From: Bacillus stratosphericus
Lineage (GTDB): Bacteria; Bacillota; Bacilli; Bacillales; Bacillaceae
Direction: 5' to 3'
DNA: 64,000 nt
Assembly (NCBI RefSeq): GCF_020524495.1
Contig: NZ_JAIVLB010000002.1
Span: 62,001-126,000 of the forward strand
Below, piece by piece: positions 1-9,715 of this stretch; positions within the stretch are counted from its first letter, which is position 1; the number at the start of each line of letters is the position of its first letter. The notes beneath the pieces are model-generated. The model worked only from the letters and a program-made list of their open reading frames with translations. It searched no databases and was not told where the DNA came from. A program made the translations under genes and the position numbers.

Positions 1-75
1 TCAGGCAAAGTGATTAAAACGGTTAAATTAAAAGACAACTCCTACTGGGAAAAAGTCAAACGCAGATTCCTTTAA
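1..75 (+). CDS. C-terminal end of an unidentified protein
   Basis: Open reading frame entering from the left edge and ending at TAA 73-75. Only 24 residues are visible (start SGKVIKTVKL, end KVKRRFL). The tail is basic and contains one Trp-Glu-Lys stretch. It is followed within a few bases by a strong terminator, so this is the real 3' end of a transcribed gene. The fragment is too short to assign a family. Confidence 0.6.
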   Translation, partial: SGKVIKTVKLKDNSYWEKVKRRFL

Positions 76-77
76 TC

Positions 78-104
78 AAAAAGCTCCTATACGGGGCTTT
101 TTTT
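78..104 (+). terminator. Rho-independent terminator of the left-edge gene
   Basis: Stem AAAAAGCTCC pairs with GGGGCTTTTT (one G-U pair) around a short TATAC loop and runs into a T tract. It separates the left-edge gene from dbpA. Confidence 0.85.
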
Positions 105-145
105 CATGTCTTCTCATTCACAATCATGCTGTCTTTGAAAAGATA

Positions 146-154
146 TGGTATGAT
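146..154 (+). promoter_or_regulatory. Extended -10 promoter element of dbpA
   Basis: TGGTATGAT is a good extended -10 (TG-n-TATGAT). No convincing -35 lies 17 bases upstream, as is usual for extended -10 promoters. The predicted start site is about 30 bases before the dbpA start codon. Confidence 0.5.
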
Positions 155-188
155 GTCACAAGTATGAGTGTACGAAAAGGAGAACGCG

Positions 189-1628
189 ATGCCATTACAA
201 CATTTTGATCAATATCCATTAAGCGATGAATTGAAACAAGCGTTAAAAGCGCTTCACTTCCATACACCTACACCCGTTCAGCACGAGACATTATCAGTTG
301 CTTTTTCAAAGCAAGATCTGATCGTCAAGTCTCAGACAGGCAGCGGCAAAACAGCCGCCTATGGTTTGCCAATTTGTGAAATGGTGGATTGGGCCCAAAA
401 TAAACCTCAAGCCCTCATCCTCGTTCCAACACGAGAATTAGCAATTCAAGTCAAGCAGGACCTCACTAGCCTTGGACGATTTAAACGAATCAAAGCCGTA
501 GCCATTTATGGAAAAGCCTCTTTTCAAACACAAAAAGTAGAGCTTGCGCAAAAAAACCATATTGTGTGCGGAACACCAGGGCGAATATTGGACCACCTTG
601 AAAAAGGCACTCTTTCTTTAGAAAACCTCACATTTTTTGTGTTAGATGAAGCAGATGAAATGCTGAACATGGGGTTTATTGAGCAAGTCTCTGCCATTAT
701 TCAGCATCTGCCGCCTAAACGCATGTCAATACTCTTTTCAGCAACAATGTCTACTGAAATGAAGGAACTGAGTGAGCAATTTTTACAGTCGCCAAGAGTG
801 ATTGAGATGCGTGAGGAAATCCCTGTACAAAAAATTACCCACACTGTGATTGAAACAGAGGAAGAAGCCAAATTCTCACTTCTCCAACGAACGATCGTTA
901 TCGAAAATCCAGATAGCTGTATTATTTTCTGCAATACGCAGGAACGAGTGAATGAACTAACCATGAAGCTGGACGATTGGGATGTTCCTTGCGACAAAAT
1001 TCATGGGGGTATGAGGCAGGAAGATCGCTTTGACGTCATGGATGAATTCAAAAACGGCGAGTTCCGCTATCTGATCGCAACAGATATTGCAGCTCGGGGA
1101 ATTGATGTAATCGATATGACACATGTGATTCATTATGACCTGCCCTATGAAAAAGAACGTTATATTCATCGTACTGGAAGAACGGGTAGAGCGGGTAAAA
1201 GCGGGAAAACGATTGCCTTTATGACCAAGCACACGCAGCCGTTTATTGATGAATTAAAGCAGCAGGCCGGTATTGATTTTGAAACTCATCCTTATCCTAC
1301 TAAGGAAGAAGCGGAGCAACATGTAGCAAGCTTCGAAGAGAAGATTGAAACACCTATTCAGAAGGAAAATAAGCAGGCAGGTGTAGAGAAGGATATTATG
1401 AAGCTCTATTTTAACGGTGGGAAGAAAAAAAAACTGCGCGCTGTTGATTTCGTTGGGACCATCGCCAAAATAGAAGACGTTGCATTTGATGACATTGGAA
1501 TTATTACGATTCATGAAACGAAAACGTATGTCGATATTTTAAATGGCAAAGGCCCTCTTGTGATAAAAGCCATGCGTCACACAACGATTAAAGGCAAGCA
1601 GCTAAAAGTGCACAAAGCACGCTCATAA
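189..1628 (+). CDS. dbpA: DEAD-box ATP-dependent RNA helicase DbpA (YxiN)
   Basis: DEAD-box helicase of the DbpA/YxiN type, which remodels 23S rRNA (hairpin 92) during 50S assembly. Visible motifs in order: Q-motif region near the N terminus, SQTGSGKTA (motif I), [19 protein letters not shown] (motif II), FSATM (motif III), the second RecA domain with [10 protein letters not shown] and the [10 protein letters not shown] arginine fingers, then a C-terminal ~75-residue RNA-binding domain that gives rRNA specificity. The start is ATG 189, six bases after AAGGAG; an in-frame GTG at 168 precedes the ribosome-binding site and is unlikely. This gives 479 residues, the length I recall for B. subtilis YxiN. 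Single gene between two terminators. Confidence 0.95.
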   Translation: MPLQHFDQYPLSDELKQALKALHFHTPTPVQHETLSVAFSKQDLIVKSQTGSGKTAAYGLPICEMVDWAQNKPQALILVPTRELAIQVKQDLTSLGRFKRIKAVAIYGKASFQTQKVELAQKNHIVCGTPGRILDHLEKGTLSLENLTFFVLDEADEMLNMGFIEQVSAIIQHLPPKRMSILFSATMSTEMKELSEQFLQSPRVIEMREEIPVQKITHTVIETEEEAKFSLLQRTIVIENPDSCIIFCNTQERVNELTMKLDDWDVPCDKIHGGMRQEDRFDVMDEFKNGEFRYLIATDIAARGIDVIDMTHVIHYDLPYEKERYIHRTGRTGRAGKSGKTIAFMTKHTQPFIDELKQQAGIDFETHPYPTKEEAEQHVASFEEKIETPIQKENKQAGVEKDIMKLYFNGGKKKKLRAVDFVGTIAKIEDVAFDDIGIITIHETKTYVDILNGKGPLVIKAMRHTTIKGKQLKVHKARS

Positions 1629-1629
1629 A

Positions 1630-1658
1630 AAGTGAAGGCAAAGCGCCTTCACTTTTTT
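1630..1658 (+). terminator. dbpA terminator
   Basis: AGTGAAGGC pairs with GCCTTCACT around a short loop, followed by a T run. It starts right after the dbpA stop codon. Confidence 0.9.
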
Positions 1659-1710
1659 ATTGATGATGATACAAGGTCACAAACCGTGGTACCATCAGCC
1701 TTTATGATGC

Positions 1711-1734
1711 TCAATATGACATTTGTCATATTGA
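1711..1734. promoter_or_regulatory. Perfect 24-bp palindrome upstream of des, likely DesR operator
   Basis: Half-site TCAATATGACA (1711-1721), spacer TT, then its exact reverse complement (1724-1734). A -10 hexamer TATACT lies at 1776-1781 with no usable -35, which fits an activator-dependent promoter. If transcription starts near 1788, the palindrome covers about -77 to -54, inside the region known to be protected by phosphorylated DesR in B. subtilis. DesR as the binder is inference from position and neighbours. Confidence 0.75.
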
Positions 1735-1817
1735 ATATATGATGGGTGCTACTATGAGCATGATCTCTTTCCTTCTATACTGTGAAGTAGAAAGAAACGG
1801 AAAGGACTTGAACTTTC

Positions 1818-2867
1818 ATGACGATTTCAACAAACAAGCAGCAGCAAGCAACTTTAAGGAAACAAGTAGGTCAATTTTCTGGTGCTGATTCAAAAAAAAG
1901 TATCATGCAGCTTTTCAATACATTTATTCCATTTTTAGGACTTTGGTTTCTAGCCTATTATAGCCTGAACATCTCCTACCTTCTCACCCTCTTGTTTGCG
2001 GTCATTGCAGCTGGTTTTTTAGTTCGTGTCTTTATTATTTTTCACGACTGCTGCCACCAATCCTTTTTTAAACAGAAGCCGCTGAATCACCTGTTCGGTT
2101 TCTTAACGGGTGTACTCACCCTTTTCCCTTATCTTCAATGGCAAAGAAGTCATTCCATTCACCATGCCACAAGCAGTAATTTAGATAAACGCGGCACAGG
2201 TGACATTTGGCTCCTGACAGTGAAAGAATATGAAGAAGCAGCTGTATGGACGAAAATTCGCTACAGATTATACCGAAATCCCTTTGTGATGTTTATTTTG
2301 GGGCCGATCTTTGTGTTTCTCATTCAAAATCGGTTCAACGTCAAGAGTGCTCGTAAAAAAGAGCGCTGGAATACGTATTTCACAAACGTGACGATTATTT
2401 TATTTGCAGCAGCCACATGTCTCCTCTTTGGCTGGCAAGGCTTCCTGCTTGTTCAAGGGCCGATTTTTCTCATCTCTGGATCAATTGGTGTGTGGCTGTT
2501 TTATGTGCAGCATACGTTTGAGGATTCTTACTTTGAAGCAGATGAACATTGGAATTATGTGCAGGCAGCTGTAGAAGGCAGTTCCTTTTACAAATTACCA
2601 AAACTCCTTCAATGGTTAACAGGCAATATCGGTTACCACCATGTCCATCATTTAAGCCCACGGGTACCAAATTATCATTTAGAGCATGCCCATCAGCAAA
2701 GTGAACCGCTTCAAAATGTTCCAACCATCACTTTGAAAACTAGTATTGAGTCAATGAAATTCAGACTATGGGATGAAGAGACGAAGGCATTTGTTACCTT
2801 TAAAGAAGCACGTCAGACGAGAATTACCCCTGTCATTAAAGGAGACATTCTCAAGAAGAATGCATAA
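1818..2867 (+). CDS. des: Acyl-lipid delta-5 fatty acid desaturase Des
   Basis: Integral membrane di-iron desaturase that adds a cis double bond to phospholipid acyl chains to restore fluidity on cold shock. The three histidine boxes that ligand the iron pair are visible: HDCCH near residue 77, HSIHH near 113, and HHVHH near 277 (GYHHVHHLSP). Hydrophobic segments flank the boxes. At 349 residues it has the family length. The ribosome-binding site (GGAAAGGA) lies a rather long 12 bases before the ATG. It is the first gene of the des-desK-desR unit and is preceded by the palindromic operator. No clear terminator separates it from desK. Confidence 0.95.
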   Translation: MTISTNKQQQATLRKQVGQFSGADSKKSIMQLFNTFIPFLGLWFLAYYSLNISYLLTLLFAVIAAGFLVRVFIIFHDCCHQSFFKQKPLNHLFGFLTGVLTLFPYLQWQRSHSIHHATSSNLDKRGTGDIWLLTVKEYEEAAVWTKIRYRLYRNPFVMFILGPIFVFLIQNRFNVKSARKKERWNTYFTNVTIILFAAATCLLFGWQGFLLVQGPIFLISGSIGVWLFYVQHTFEDSYFEADEHWNYVQAAVEGSSFYKLPKLLQWLTGNIGYHHVHHLSPRVPNYHLEHAHQQSEPLQNVPTITLKTSIESMKFRLWDEETKAFVTFKEARQTRITPVIKGDILKKNA

Positions 2868-2994
2868 ACAGCCCAGGCTCTTTCTTACAATAGAAGGAGC
2901 TTGTTGTATTTTGTTGTATTTGCAAGATGCGGTAACGTGTTCAATTTGATAAAGTAGTGAAAAAGAATGAAAAAATGGAAAAGGTGAATCACGG

Positions 2995-4131
2995 ATGAAA
3001 AAACAACTTAAAATTCAAAAACTGAATGGGATTTCCCCATATATTTGGGCTATTTTTTTCATCCTACCCTTTTATTTTATCTTTAAGACACCTTCGACTT
3101 TAGGCATTGTGATCGGCATTATATTGAACGTCGTCTTTTTCTCTGTCTACCGTTTTGCCTTTGTCGCAAAAAGCTGGTCGTTATATGTATTCGGCCTTCT
3201 ATTAATCGCCATTTCTACTGGTTATGTCATGCTCTACAGCTACATTTATTTTGCTTTTTGCATTGCCTATTTCAATGGGCATATAAAAAGAAAAGTACCT
3301 TTCTATATCTTATACTATATCCATCTAGCAAGCGCCGCCGTTGCGGTGAACTTTAGTCTGATCTTAAAAAAGGGCTGGTTTCTCACACAAATTCCTTTTG
3401 TCGTGATCACACTCATTAGTGCCATCCTCCTCCCTCTAAGCATTAGGAGCAGAAAGGAACGTGAACGGCTCGAAGAAAAATTAGAATATGCCAATGAACG
3501 GCTCGCCGATCTTGTGAAGCTTGAAGAAAGGCAGCGCATTGCACGAGATCTGCATGACACCCTGGGACAAAAGCTTTCCCTTATCGGTTTAAAGAGTGAC
3601 CTTGCCCGAAAACTCGTGTATAAAGATCCTGAACAGGCTCGTGCCGAACTAAAAAGCGTCCAGCAAACCGCTAGAACGTCTCTCAATGAAGTCCGAAAAA
3701 TTGTTTCCTCCATGAAAGGCATTCGAATCAAGGATGAAATATTGAATATAAAACAAATACTCGAAGCGGCTGATATTGAATTGATTTATGATGAAAAGGA
3801 AGCGCCGAAACACATCTCTCTTCTCAACGAAAACATTGTGAGCATGTGCATCAAAGAGGCCGTGACGAATGTCGTCAAACATAGTAACGCCACTGTGTGT
3901 AAAATCACCATTCACCAAAAGTCAAAAGAAGCCGTCATCACAGTTGAGGATGATGGAACATTTAAAGGCGATCATCCACCCTTTCAGACGAAAGGGCATG
4001 GTCTTTTAGGGATTAGAGAACGATTGGAATTTGCAAATGGACGTCTGCACATTGAGGCAAAAGACGGGACAAAGCTGATTATGAGCATACCAAATGATTC
4101 ATCAGCAAAAGAAAAGGAGGGGATGAAATGA
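2995..4131 (+). CDS. desK: Membrane fluidity sensor histidine kinase DesK
   Basis: Thermosensor kinase of the HPK7 (NarL-partner) family. The N-terminal ~150 residues form about five membrane segments that read bilayer thickness. A coiled-coil linker (roughly 150-180) follows, then the DHp helix with phospho-acceptor His at about residue 187 in RDLHDTLGQ, and a C-terminal GHKL ATPase domain with N-box NIVSMCIKEAVTNVVKHS and G-box GHGLLGIRERL. It phosphorylates DesR in the cold and acts as a phosphatase when warm (known for B. subtilis). Its 3' end overlaps desR by four bases (ATGA), so the two are translationally coupled. Confidence 0.94.
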   Translation: MKKQLKIQKLNGISPYIWAIFFILPFYFIFKTPSTLGIVIGIILNVVFFSVYRFAFVAKSWSLYVFGLLLIAISTGYVMLYSYIYFAFCIAYFNGHIKRKVPFYILYYIHLASAAVAVNFSLILKKGWFLTQIPFVVITLISAILLPLSIRSRKERERLEEKLEYANERLADLVKLEERQRIARDLHDTLGQKLSLIGLKSDLARKLVYKDPEQARAELKSVQQTARTSLNEVRKIVSSMKGIRIKDEILNIKQILEAADIELIYDEKEAPKHISLLNENIVSMCIKEAVTNVVKHSNATVCKITIHQKSKEAVITVEDDGTFKGDHPPFQTKGHGLLGIRERLEFANGRLHIEAKDGTKLIMSIPNDSSAKEKEGMK

Positions 4132-4727
4132 TTCACATCTTTATCGCAGAAGATCAGCAAATGCTGCTTGGTGCACTCGGTTCACTTCTCGATTTAGAAG
4201 ACGATATGAAGGTTGTTGGGAAAGGCACAAATGGCCAGGATGCCATTGATTTTACCAGAAAACACTCAGTTGATATTTGTTTAATGGATATTGAGATGCC
4301 AGGTAAATCTGGGCTTGATGCAGCTGAAGAACTTAAAGAAACAAATGTAAAGATCATCATTTTAACGACCTTTGCCCGTTCTGGTTATTTCCAAAGAGCG
4401 CTGAAAGCTGGCGTTAGCGGCTATATGCTGAAAGACAGCCCAAGCGAAGAGCTGGCAAGTGCCATTCGCAGTGTGATGAAAGGGAAAAAGGTGTATGCCC
4501 CTGAATTGATGGAAGACTTATATAGCGACGAAAATCCTTTAACCGAACGAGAAAAATCCGTACTTGAACTCGTCGCACACGGCAAAAACACAAAAGAAAT
4601 CGCAAAGGAACTCAGCATTAAAAGCGGCACTGTCCGTAACTACATATCCATTATTTTAGATAAACTAGAAGTCAAAAATCGAATTGAAGCCATCACACGC
4701 TCAAAAGAAAAAGGCTGGTTAAAATAG
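4128..4727 (+). CDS. desR: NarL/LuxR-family response regulator DesR
   Basis: Transcription activator of des. The receiver domain has acidic pocket residues near the N terminus (AEDQ) and phospho-acceptor Asp54 in CLMDIEMPG. The C-terminal LuxR helix-turn-helix (LTEREKSVLELVAHG through VRNYISIILDKL) is complete. The length of 199 residues is normal. When phosphorylated by DesK it should bind the region upstream of des, where a 24-bp palindrome is present at 1711-1734. It overlaps desK by ATGA. Confidence 0.94.
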   Translation: MIHIFIAEDQQMLLGALGSLLDLEDDMKVVGKGTNGQDAIDFTRKHSVDICLMDIEMPGKSGLDAAEELKETNVKIIILTTFARSGYFQRALKAGVSGYMLKDSPSEELASAIRSVMKGKKVYAPELMEDLYSDENPLTEREKSVLELVAHGKNTKEIAKELSIKSGTVRNYISIILDKLEVKNRIEAITRSKEKGWLK

Positions 4728-4860
4728 GAAAAAAGATCAAGTCATATGCCTTTTTACTTTCTAAAAAATTCCGTTATTTTTTATCACCAACTGGCAAAAT
4801 GTAATTGACAACAGACCTATGATATATATTCCCTGATGCTCATCTTTGTCCTTGCATTGA

Positions 4861-5075
4861 ACAGAAATCCTGTATGAAGAAATGAATTTTCCGGAGACTA
4901 TATGATCATTAGCAAAGACAGCGAAATGGACAATTCCTATCAAAACAGTGAAATCTATAAATCCATTCCTGCTGTGAAAGTGTACGAAGCAAATGCTGAA
5001 GAATTTTACTTTAATGATTCACTCAAACTGAAATATCAACGATCATTCTTTAAAAAGCATTTTTTAGGTAAATAA
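4861..5075 (+). pseudogene. Frameshifted remnant of a siderophore-binding lipoprotein (FhuD/YfiY-like) C terminus
   Basis: Two short coding pieces in different frames line up with the end of iron-siderophore ABC substrate-binding proteins (Peripla_BP_2). Piece one (4861-4902) reads TEILYEEMNFPETI, like the family's '-LYeelgF.p-' segment. Piece two, open from 4878 to TAA 5073-5075, reads GDYMIISKDSE, then IYKSIPAVKVYEANAEEFYF and ends FFKKHFLGK, matching the usual ending 'l..lpAVK.g.VYevd...w...dp.s...q'. The rest of the gene is missing upstream. A small peptide could in principle start at ATG 4902, but no good ribosome-binding site precedes it. Family assignment is by pattern memory, not a search. 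Confidence 0.55.
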
Positions 5076-5079
5076 GCTG

Positions 5080-5112
5080 AAGCCAGGGACCTCTTCCCTT
5101 GCTTTTTTCTTG
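5080..5112 (+). terminator. Terminator behind the binding-protein remnant
   Basis: AAGCCAGGGA and TCCCTTGCTT pair 9 of 10 around a short loop, followed by a T tract. It is probably the surviving terminator of the decayed gene and insulates bceR. Confidence 0.75.
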
Positions 5113-5185
5113 TCTGCTTCTAGCGGCAACGCCTTTTTTCCGCTACAATTACATACAAGCTAATTCATAAAGTGTGGTGCTGGTT

Positions 5186-5875
5186 TTGTTTAAAATTTTG
5201 CTGATTGAGGATGATACAACCCTCTTCCAAGAAATCAAAGAACGTTTAATCAACTGGTCCTATGATGTCTATGGGATACACGATTTTCATCAGGTCATGA
5301 AGGAATTCACTTCTGTTCAGCCGGATCTAGTCATTATTGACATTCAGCTCCCAAAGTACGATGGTTTTCATTGGTGCCGGATGATTCGGCATCATTCAAA
5401 TGTTCCAATCATCTTCCTCTCCTCTCGAGACCACCCTGCTGATATGGTGATGTCTATGCAGCTCGGTGCCGATGATTTTGTGCAGAAGCCATTTCACTTT
5501 GACGTCCTCATCGCCAAAGTAAGTGCGGTTCTTCGCCGCGTCCATGATTATAATGCAGAACCGGCCAACCTAAAGGTATGGTGCGGCGCTACCATTGATC
5601 TAGAAAAAAACACCGTGACCAATGAACATGGTGAGATTGAATTAACGAAGAACGAATTATTTATTCTCAAGGAATTGGTTCAGCATAAACATCATATCGT
5701 CAGCCGGGAATCACTCATCCAAGCGTTATGGGAGGATGAACGGTTTGTAAGTGACAATACGCTGACTGTAAATGTCAATCGCCTTAGAAAAAAACTAGAC
5801 GAGATCTCTCTCGGTACCTTTATTGAAACAAAAGTGGGTCAAGGGTATCTCGCAAAGGAAAAGGATGATCAATGA
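5186..5875 (+). CDS. bceR: OmpR-family response regulator BceR (bacitracin stress)
   Basis: Response regulator controlling a bacitracin-type peptide antibiotic ABC transporter. The receiver domain has LIEDD and phospho-acceptor Asp52 (IDIQLPKYDG); the C-terminal winged helix contains the RESLIQALWEDERFVSDNTL and VNRLRKKLD segments. I place the start at TTG 5186 (MFKILLIEDD), seven bases after GTGTGGTG, because homologues begin MFK-LLIEDD; GTG codons at 5174 and 5177 are in frame but lie inside the ribosome-binding region. This gives 229 residues. It overlaps bceS by four bases. Confidence 0.9.
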   Translation: MFKILLIEDDTTLFQEIKERLINWSYDVYGIHDFHQVMKEFTSVQPDLVIIDIQLPKYDGFHWCRMIRHHSNVPIIFLSSRDHPADMVMSMQLGADDFVQKPFHFDVLIAKVSAVLRRVHDYNAEPANLKVWCGATIDLEKNTVTNEHGEIELTKNELFILKELVQHKHHIVSRESLIQALWEDERFVSDNTLTVNVNRLRKKLDEISLGTFIETKVGQGYLAKEKDDQ

Positions 5876-6879
5876 TGCTGCAAGCATTTTTAAAAGAACG
5901 AAGAAGCTGGATTCTGTTCTTCCTTAGCCTACAGCCACTCATTCTTTTTGTTGCTTATTTGGATACGACAATTCCAGTAGCTTCTCTTTTTTATATCGTT
6001 TTATTGTCTACGTTACTCATGATCGTCTTTCTTTTTTTCCGTTACCGAAAAGAAACAGATTATTATCAAAGCCTGAAAGAATGGGACGAACACATTGATC
6101 CTCAAATGCGGATGGGCCCCTCTTCCCCATTTGAACAGATCGTACATGATGCAACGTCAGAGCAAATCGCCCGCTACCGGCAGATGGCGGCTGAGCAAAA
6201 AAGCGCTCTTGAAGAAGAAAAAGATGAACTGCTTTCATGGATACATGAAGTCAAAACACCTCTAACAGCGATGCACTTAATGATTGACCGCTTAACAGAG
6301 GAGCCCCTGAAATCGAATATGACGTACGAGTGGCTCAGAATTCATTTATTACTTGATGCACAGCTGCACCAAAGCAGAATACGTCATATTGAAAATGATT
6401 TATTGATTGAAAAGCTGGATCTGCAAAACATCATAGCGAAAGAAATCAAAGCGCTCCAATCATGGTGCATGCAAAAAGGGATTGGCTTTGAACTAGCATT
6501 AGAAGAACGAGACGTATTAAGTGATTCAAAATGGTTATCCTTTATAATGAGACAAGTGCTGACAAATGCAGTCAAGTACAGCCATTCATCTGATATTGTC
6601 ATCAAAAGCAGAAAAAAGGATGAACAAGTGATTCTCACGATTACAGATCAAGGCAGAGGAATTGATCCGAGAGACCTGTCTCGTATCTTTGAAAAAGGCT
6701 TTACCTCCACAAGACATCACAATGACACCGCCTCCACGGGAATGGGGCTGTATTTAACCAAAAAAGGAACAGACGCTCTTCATATGACAATCGATGTCAA
6801 CTCCACAATGGATCAAGGTACAACCTTCACCTTTATCTTTCCGAAAAAGAATGAATTTGTTCATATTGCGAGCATGTGA
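5872..6879 (+). CDS. bceS: Intramembrane-sensing histidine kinase BceS
   Basis: Sensor kinase of the BceS type. Two closely spaced transmembrane helices (about residues 13-32 and 36-58) with almost no extracellular loop indicate that it cannot sense drug itself but reads the activity of the BceAB transporter (known for the family). The DHp domain has His at about 125 ([14 protein letters not shown]). The ATPase domain has N-box [12 protein letters not shown] and G-boxes DQGRGI and TGMGLYL. ATG 5872 overlaps the bceR stop; ATG 5875 is an alternative. The last codons lie inside the 30-bp palindrome that precedes bceA. Confidence 0.9.
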   Translation: MMLQAFLKERRSWILFFLSLQPLILFVAYLDTTIPVASLFYIVLLSTLLMIVFLFFRYRKETDYYQSLKEWDEHIDPQMRMGPSSPFEQIVHDATSEQIARYRQMAAEQKSALEEEKDELLSWIHEVKTPLTAMHLMIDRLTEEPLKSNMTYEWLRIHLLLDAQLHQSRIRHIENDLLIEKLDLQNIIAKEIKALQSWCMQKGIGFELALEERDVLSDSKWLSFIMRQVLTNAVKYSHSSDIVIKSRKKDEQVILTITDQGRGIDPRDLSRIFEKGFTSTRHHNDTASTGMGLYLTKKGTDALHMTIDVNSTMDQGTTFTFIFPKKNEFVHIASM

Positions 6880-6898
6880 CAATATTGTCACATGCTCG
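6869..6898. promoter_or_regulatory. 30-bp perfect palindrome, likely BceR operator for bceAB
   Basis: A perfect inverted repeat with no spacer: CGAGCATGTGACAAT (6869-6883) followed by its exact reverse complement (6884-6898). The centre TGACA-ATAT-TGTCA resembles the TnACA-n4-TGTAA half-site pattern reported for BceR-like regulators. It overlaps the bceS stop codon. A -10-like TATACT at 6944-6949 lacks a good -35, so activation from this site, centred about 70 bases upstream of a start near 6956, is plausible. Confidence 0.7.
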
Positions 6899-6980
6899 TC
6901 TGTTTTGTTCGCCAAATCGAAGGAAGTCAGTCCGGCTTCTTTTTATACTAAAGTTATCAAAAGAAAAAGGAGTTCATCAT

Positions 6981-7742
6981 ATGAATATTTTAGAAGCTCG
7001 CAAGCTATATAAAAGCTATGGAAATAAATTCAATAAACAAGAGGTGCTCAAAGGCATTGATCTAACCATAGAAACAGGAGAGTTTGTCAGCATTATGGGG
7101 CCATCAGGATCAGGGAAAACAACACTCCTGAATGTATTGTCATCTATCGACCATGTCTCTAGTGGATCGATTCGTATCGCAGAAGCTGAAATGACTCAAA
7201 TGAAGGATCAGCAGCTCGCTGAATTCAGAAAAAAACAGCTTGGTTTTGTCTTTCAGGATTATAACTTACTTGATACACTGACCGTCAAAGAGAACATCCT
7301 TTTACCATTATCGATCTCCAAAACGCCTAAAAAGGAAGCCTTTGAACGCTTTCAACAGCTCGCTGAGGATATGGGGATTTATGAACTTCGAGATAAATAT
7401 CCGAATGAATTGTCTGGGGGACAAAAGCAGAGGACATCGGCGGTTCGTGCCTTCATTCATGAGCCTAGTCTCATTTTCGCTGATGAACCAACTGGCGCAC
7501 TTGATTCCAAATCTGCATCTGATTTACTCAACAAGCTGCAAGATTTCAATCGCAAACGAAAAGCGACCATTGTGATGGTCACACATGATCCTGTCGCAGC
7601 CAGCTATTCAAGACGAGTCATTTTTATCAAGGACGGACAGATCTATACACAGTTGAATAAAGGCGCTTTAGAGAGAAAGATGTTTTTCGAAGATATTATG
7701 AAAACGCAAGGTGTCTTAGGCGGTGTGAAGCATGAACATTAA
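6981..7742 (+). CDS. bceA: Bacitracin ABC transporter ATPase BceA
   Basis: MacB/LolD-type ABC ATPase that powers BceB to free lipid II cycle intermediates from bacitracin and similar peptides. Walker [11 protein letters not shown]-loop FVFQDYNLL, signature [14 protein letters not shown], Walker [13 protein letters not shown] and the switch His in VTHDP are all present. The start is ATG 6981 behind AAAAAGGAG, giving 253 residues; the longer in-frame reading back to 6876 would run through the palindromic operator and is rejected. It overlaps bceB by 11 bases. Confidence 0.93.
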   Translation: MNILEARKLYKSYGNKFNKQEVLKGIDLTIETGEFVSIMGPSGSGKTTLLNVLSSIDHVSSGSIRIAEAEMTQMKDQQLAEFRKKQLGFVFQDYNLLDTLTVKENILLPLSISKTPKKEAFERFQQLAEDMGIYELRDKYPNELSGGQKQRTSAVRAFIHEPSLIFADEPTGALDSKSASDLLNKLQDFNRKRKATIVMVTHDPVAASYSRRVIFIKDGQIYTQLNKGALERKMFFEDIMKTQGVLGGVKHEH

Positions 7743-9672
7743 TCAGCTCGTCTTCCGAAACCTGAAGAAAAATTTGAAGAATTACTATTTATACGTGTTT
7801 GCTCTTGTGTTTAGTGTGGCACTCTATTTTTCTTTTGTCACCTTGCAGTATTCACCAGCACTTGATGAGGTGAAAGGGTCCATTAAAGGCGGTGCTTCTA
7901 TTAAAACCGCTTCTATCCTAATCATTGTCATCGTAGGCATCTTTCTGCTATATGCAAATAGCATATTCATTAAACGCAGAGGAAAAGAAATTGGCCTCCT
8001 GCAGCTCATAGGGATGACGAAACAAAAAATTACCAAGCTTCTCAATGCAGAAAACTTTATCCTATACATGATCTCCATGGCTATCGGCATATTCGCCGGA
8101 TTTATCGGCTCAAAGCTGATGCTGATGGTGCTATTCAAAGTGACAGGCGTTAACGCCATTGCCAACCTTCATTTCTCAGGCATGGCCCTTTTGCAAACGA
8201 TCATCGTCTTTCTATTGATTTATATACTGATTATGCTGAGAAATAGACGTTTTATTAAAAAGCAAACGATCCTAGCTTTATTTAGAACAACGTCTTCTAC
8301 AGAACAGCGCGTCAAAAAAATCTCTGTGTTTGAAATCATCATTGGGGTTATGGGTATTGTCTCAATCAGCTCAGGCTATTACATTTCTTCTCAGCTTTTT
8401 AATGGCTCATTCACATCGATGCCTTCGTTATTTTTAGCCATGATTTTTATTCTAGGTTCTGTCATTATCGGTACCTTTCTTTTCTATAAAGGCTCTGTTT
8501 CATTCATTGCCAATATCGTAAGAAAAAGAAAAAATGGCTACCTTGCCATTCATGAAGTCTTGTCACTGTCATCGATTATGTTCCGCCTAAAATCAAATGC
8601 ACTGCTTTTAACCATTATTACAACAGTTTCTGCACTTGCAATTGGTTTGTTATCATTCAGCTACATTTCGTATTACTCAGCAGAAAAAACAGCAGAACAA
8701 AACATTCCGGCTCATTTCGTCATGGGTTCAGAAAAGGGAGCAGCTACCTTCACTCGTGCACTTTCTGACAAGCATATTGCTTATGAAGAACAACAGTTCA
8801 AGGTCATTCAAGCCGATTTTGATGTAAAGAAGATCATTGATACAGAGTTAATTAGTCTGGATGAGAATCCAGGAGTGTTGACACTACCAGTGATCAGTGA
8901 GAAGAATGCACCCAACTTTCATGTAGAGAACGACGAAGTCATACTAAGCGGCTACAATGATTTAATGAGAAAATTCATGCCCATTAAAAGCTCAGGTGAT
9001 GTGCAACTTCTAATAAAGAAGCCGCTTACTTTAAAAGTCATTGATATGAAAAGAGATTATTTAATCTCTTACAGGTTCACTTTTAGCGGCTCCCTCCCTG
9101 TTGCAGTGGTTAGTCAAGAGGTTTTTGAACAGCTGGATCAAAAGAAAGATCCTAAGCTTCAGTTTGAGAATAACCAATATATCGCGATCAATGTAAAAGA
9201 TGAGAAACAAATAGAACAAGGCAATGACGTGTTTACTTCTTTAAAAATGAGTGATGGAAGCATGTCTCGTTTAGAGGAGAGTCAGCAGCAAAAACAAGCG
9301 ACAGGACTGCTGATGTTTGTTGTAGGCTTTTTAGGACTGAGTTTTCTTGTCACATCAGGCTGTATTTTATATTTCAAACAAATGAATGAAAGTGAAGAAG
9401 AACAAAGCTCGTACACGATCTTACGTAAGCTTGGCTTTACTGAAAAAGATCTATTAAGAGGCATTCGACTCAAACAGCTATTTAACTTTGGCATTCCGCT
9501 GCTAGTCGGTTTGCTGCACAGTTACTTTGCCATTCAATCAGGCTGGTTTCTATTCGGCGGGGAGCTGTGGACACCAATGCTGATCGTCATGTCGATTTAT
9601 ACTGTTTTGTATTCTGTCTTTGGATTCCTGTCTGTCCAGTATTATAAAAAAGTCATTAAAGAATCCTTGTAA
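7732..9672 (+). CDS. bceB: Bacitracin ABC transporter permease BceB
   Basis: Ten-helix FtsX-like permease of peptide-sensing and detoxification transporters. It starts [19 protein letters not shown], as family members do. Helices 1-4 cover roughly residues 15-180, helices 5-8 extend to about 315, a large extracytoplasmic domain of about 200 residues (roughly 315-525) that determines drug recognition follows, and the last helices lie at about 525-645. The length of 646 residues equals my recollection of B. subtilis BceB. It ends at a terminator; BceS senses its transport activity. Confidence 0.92.
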   Translation: MNINQLVFRNLKKNLKNYYLYVFALVFSVALYFSFVTLQYSPALDEVKGSIKGGASIKTASILIIVIVGIFLLYANSIFIKRRGKEIGLLQLIGMTKQKITKLLNAENFILYMISMAIGIFAGFIGSKLMLMVLFKVTGVNAIANLHFSGMALLQTIIVFLLIYILIMLRNRRFIKKQTILALFRTTSSTEQRVKKISVFEIIIGVMGIVSISSGYYISSQLFNGSFTSMPSLFLAMIFILGSVIIGTFLFYKGSVSFIANIVRKRKNGYLAIHEVLSLSSIMFRLKSNALLLTIITTVSALAIGLLSFSYISYYSAEKTAEQNIPAHFVMGSEKGAATFTRALSDKHIAYEEQQFKVIQADFDVKKIIDTELISLDENPGVLTLPVISEKNAPNFHVENDEVILSGYNDLMRKFMPIKSSGDVQLLIKKPLTLKVIDMKRDYLISYRFTFSGSLPVAVVSQEVFEQLDQKKDPKLQFENNQYIAINVKDEKQIEQGNDVFTSLKMSDGSMSRLEESQQQKQATGLLMFVVGFLGLSFLVTSGCILYFKQMNESEEEQSSYTILRKLGFTEKDLLRGIRLKQLFNFGIPLLVGLLHSYFAIQSGWFLFGGELWTPMLIVMSIYTVLYSVFGFLSVQYYKKVIKESL

Positions 9673-9673
9673 T

Positions 9674-9708
9674 TTATCCCCATAGGCCTCTGCTTATGGG
9701 GATTTTGT
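9674..9708 (+). terminator. bceAB terminator
   Basis: ATCCCCATA (9676-9684) pairs with TATGGGGAT (9695-9703), followed by TTTTGT. It ends the bce operon. Confidence 0.8.
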
Positions 9709-9715
9709 ACTTTAT

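Noticed and set aside
2868-2994. Terminator between des and desK
   Set aside because: A weak GGCTC...GAGCT pairing exists but has no U run and poor stem continuity; readthrough from des into desKR is more likely.
4761-4943. Possible 60-residue minus-strand gene downstream of desR
   Set aside because: It lies over the binding-protein remnant on the opposite strand and has no ribosome-binding site.
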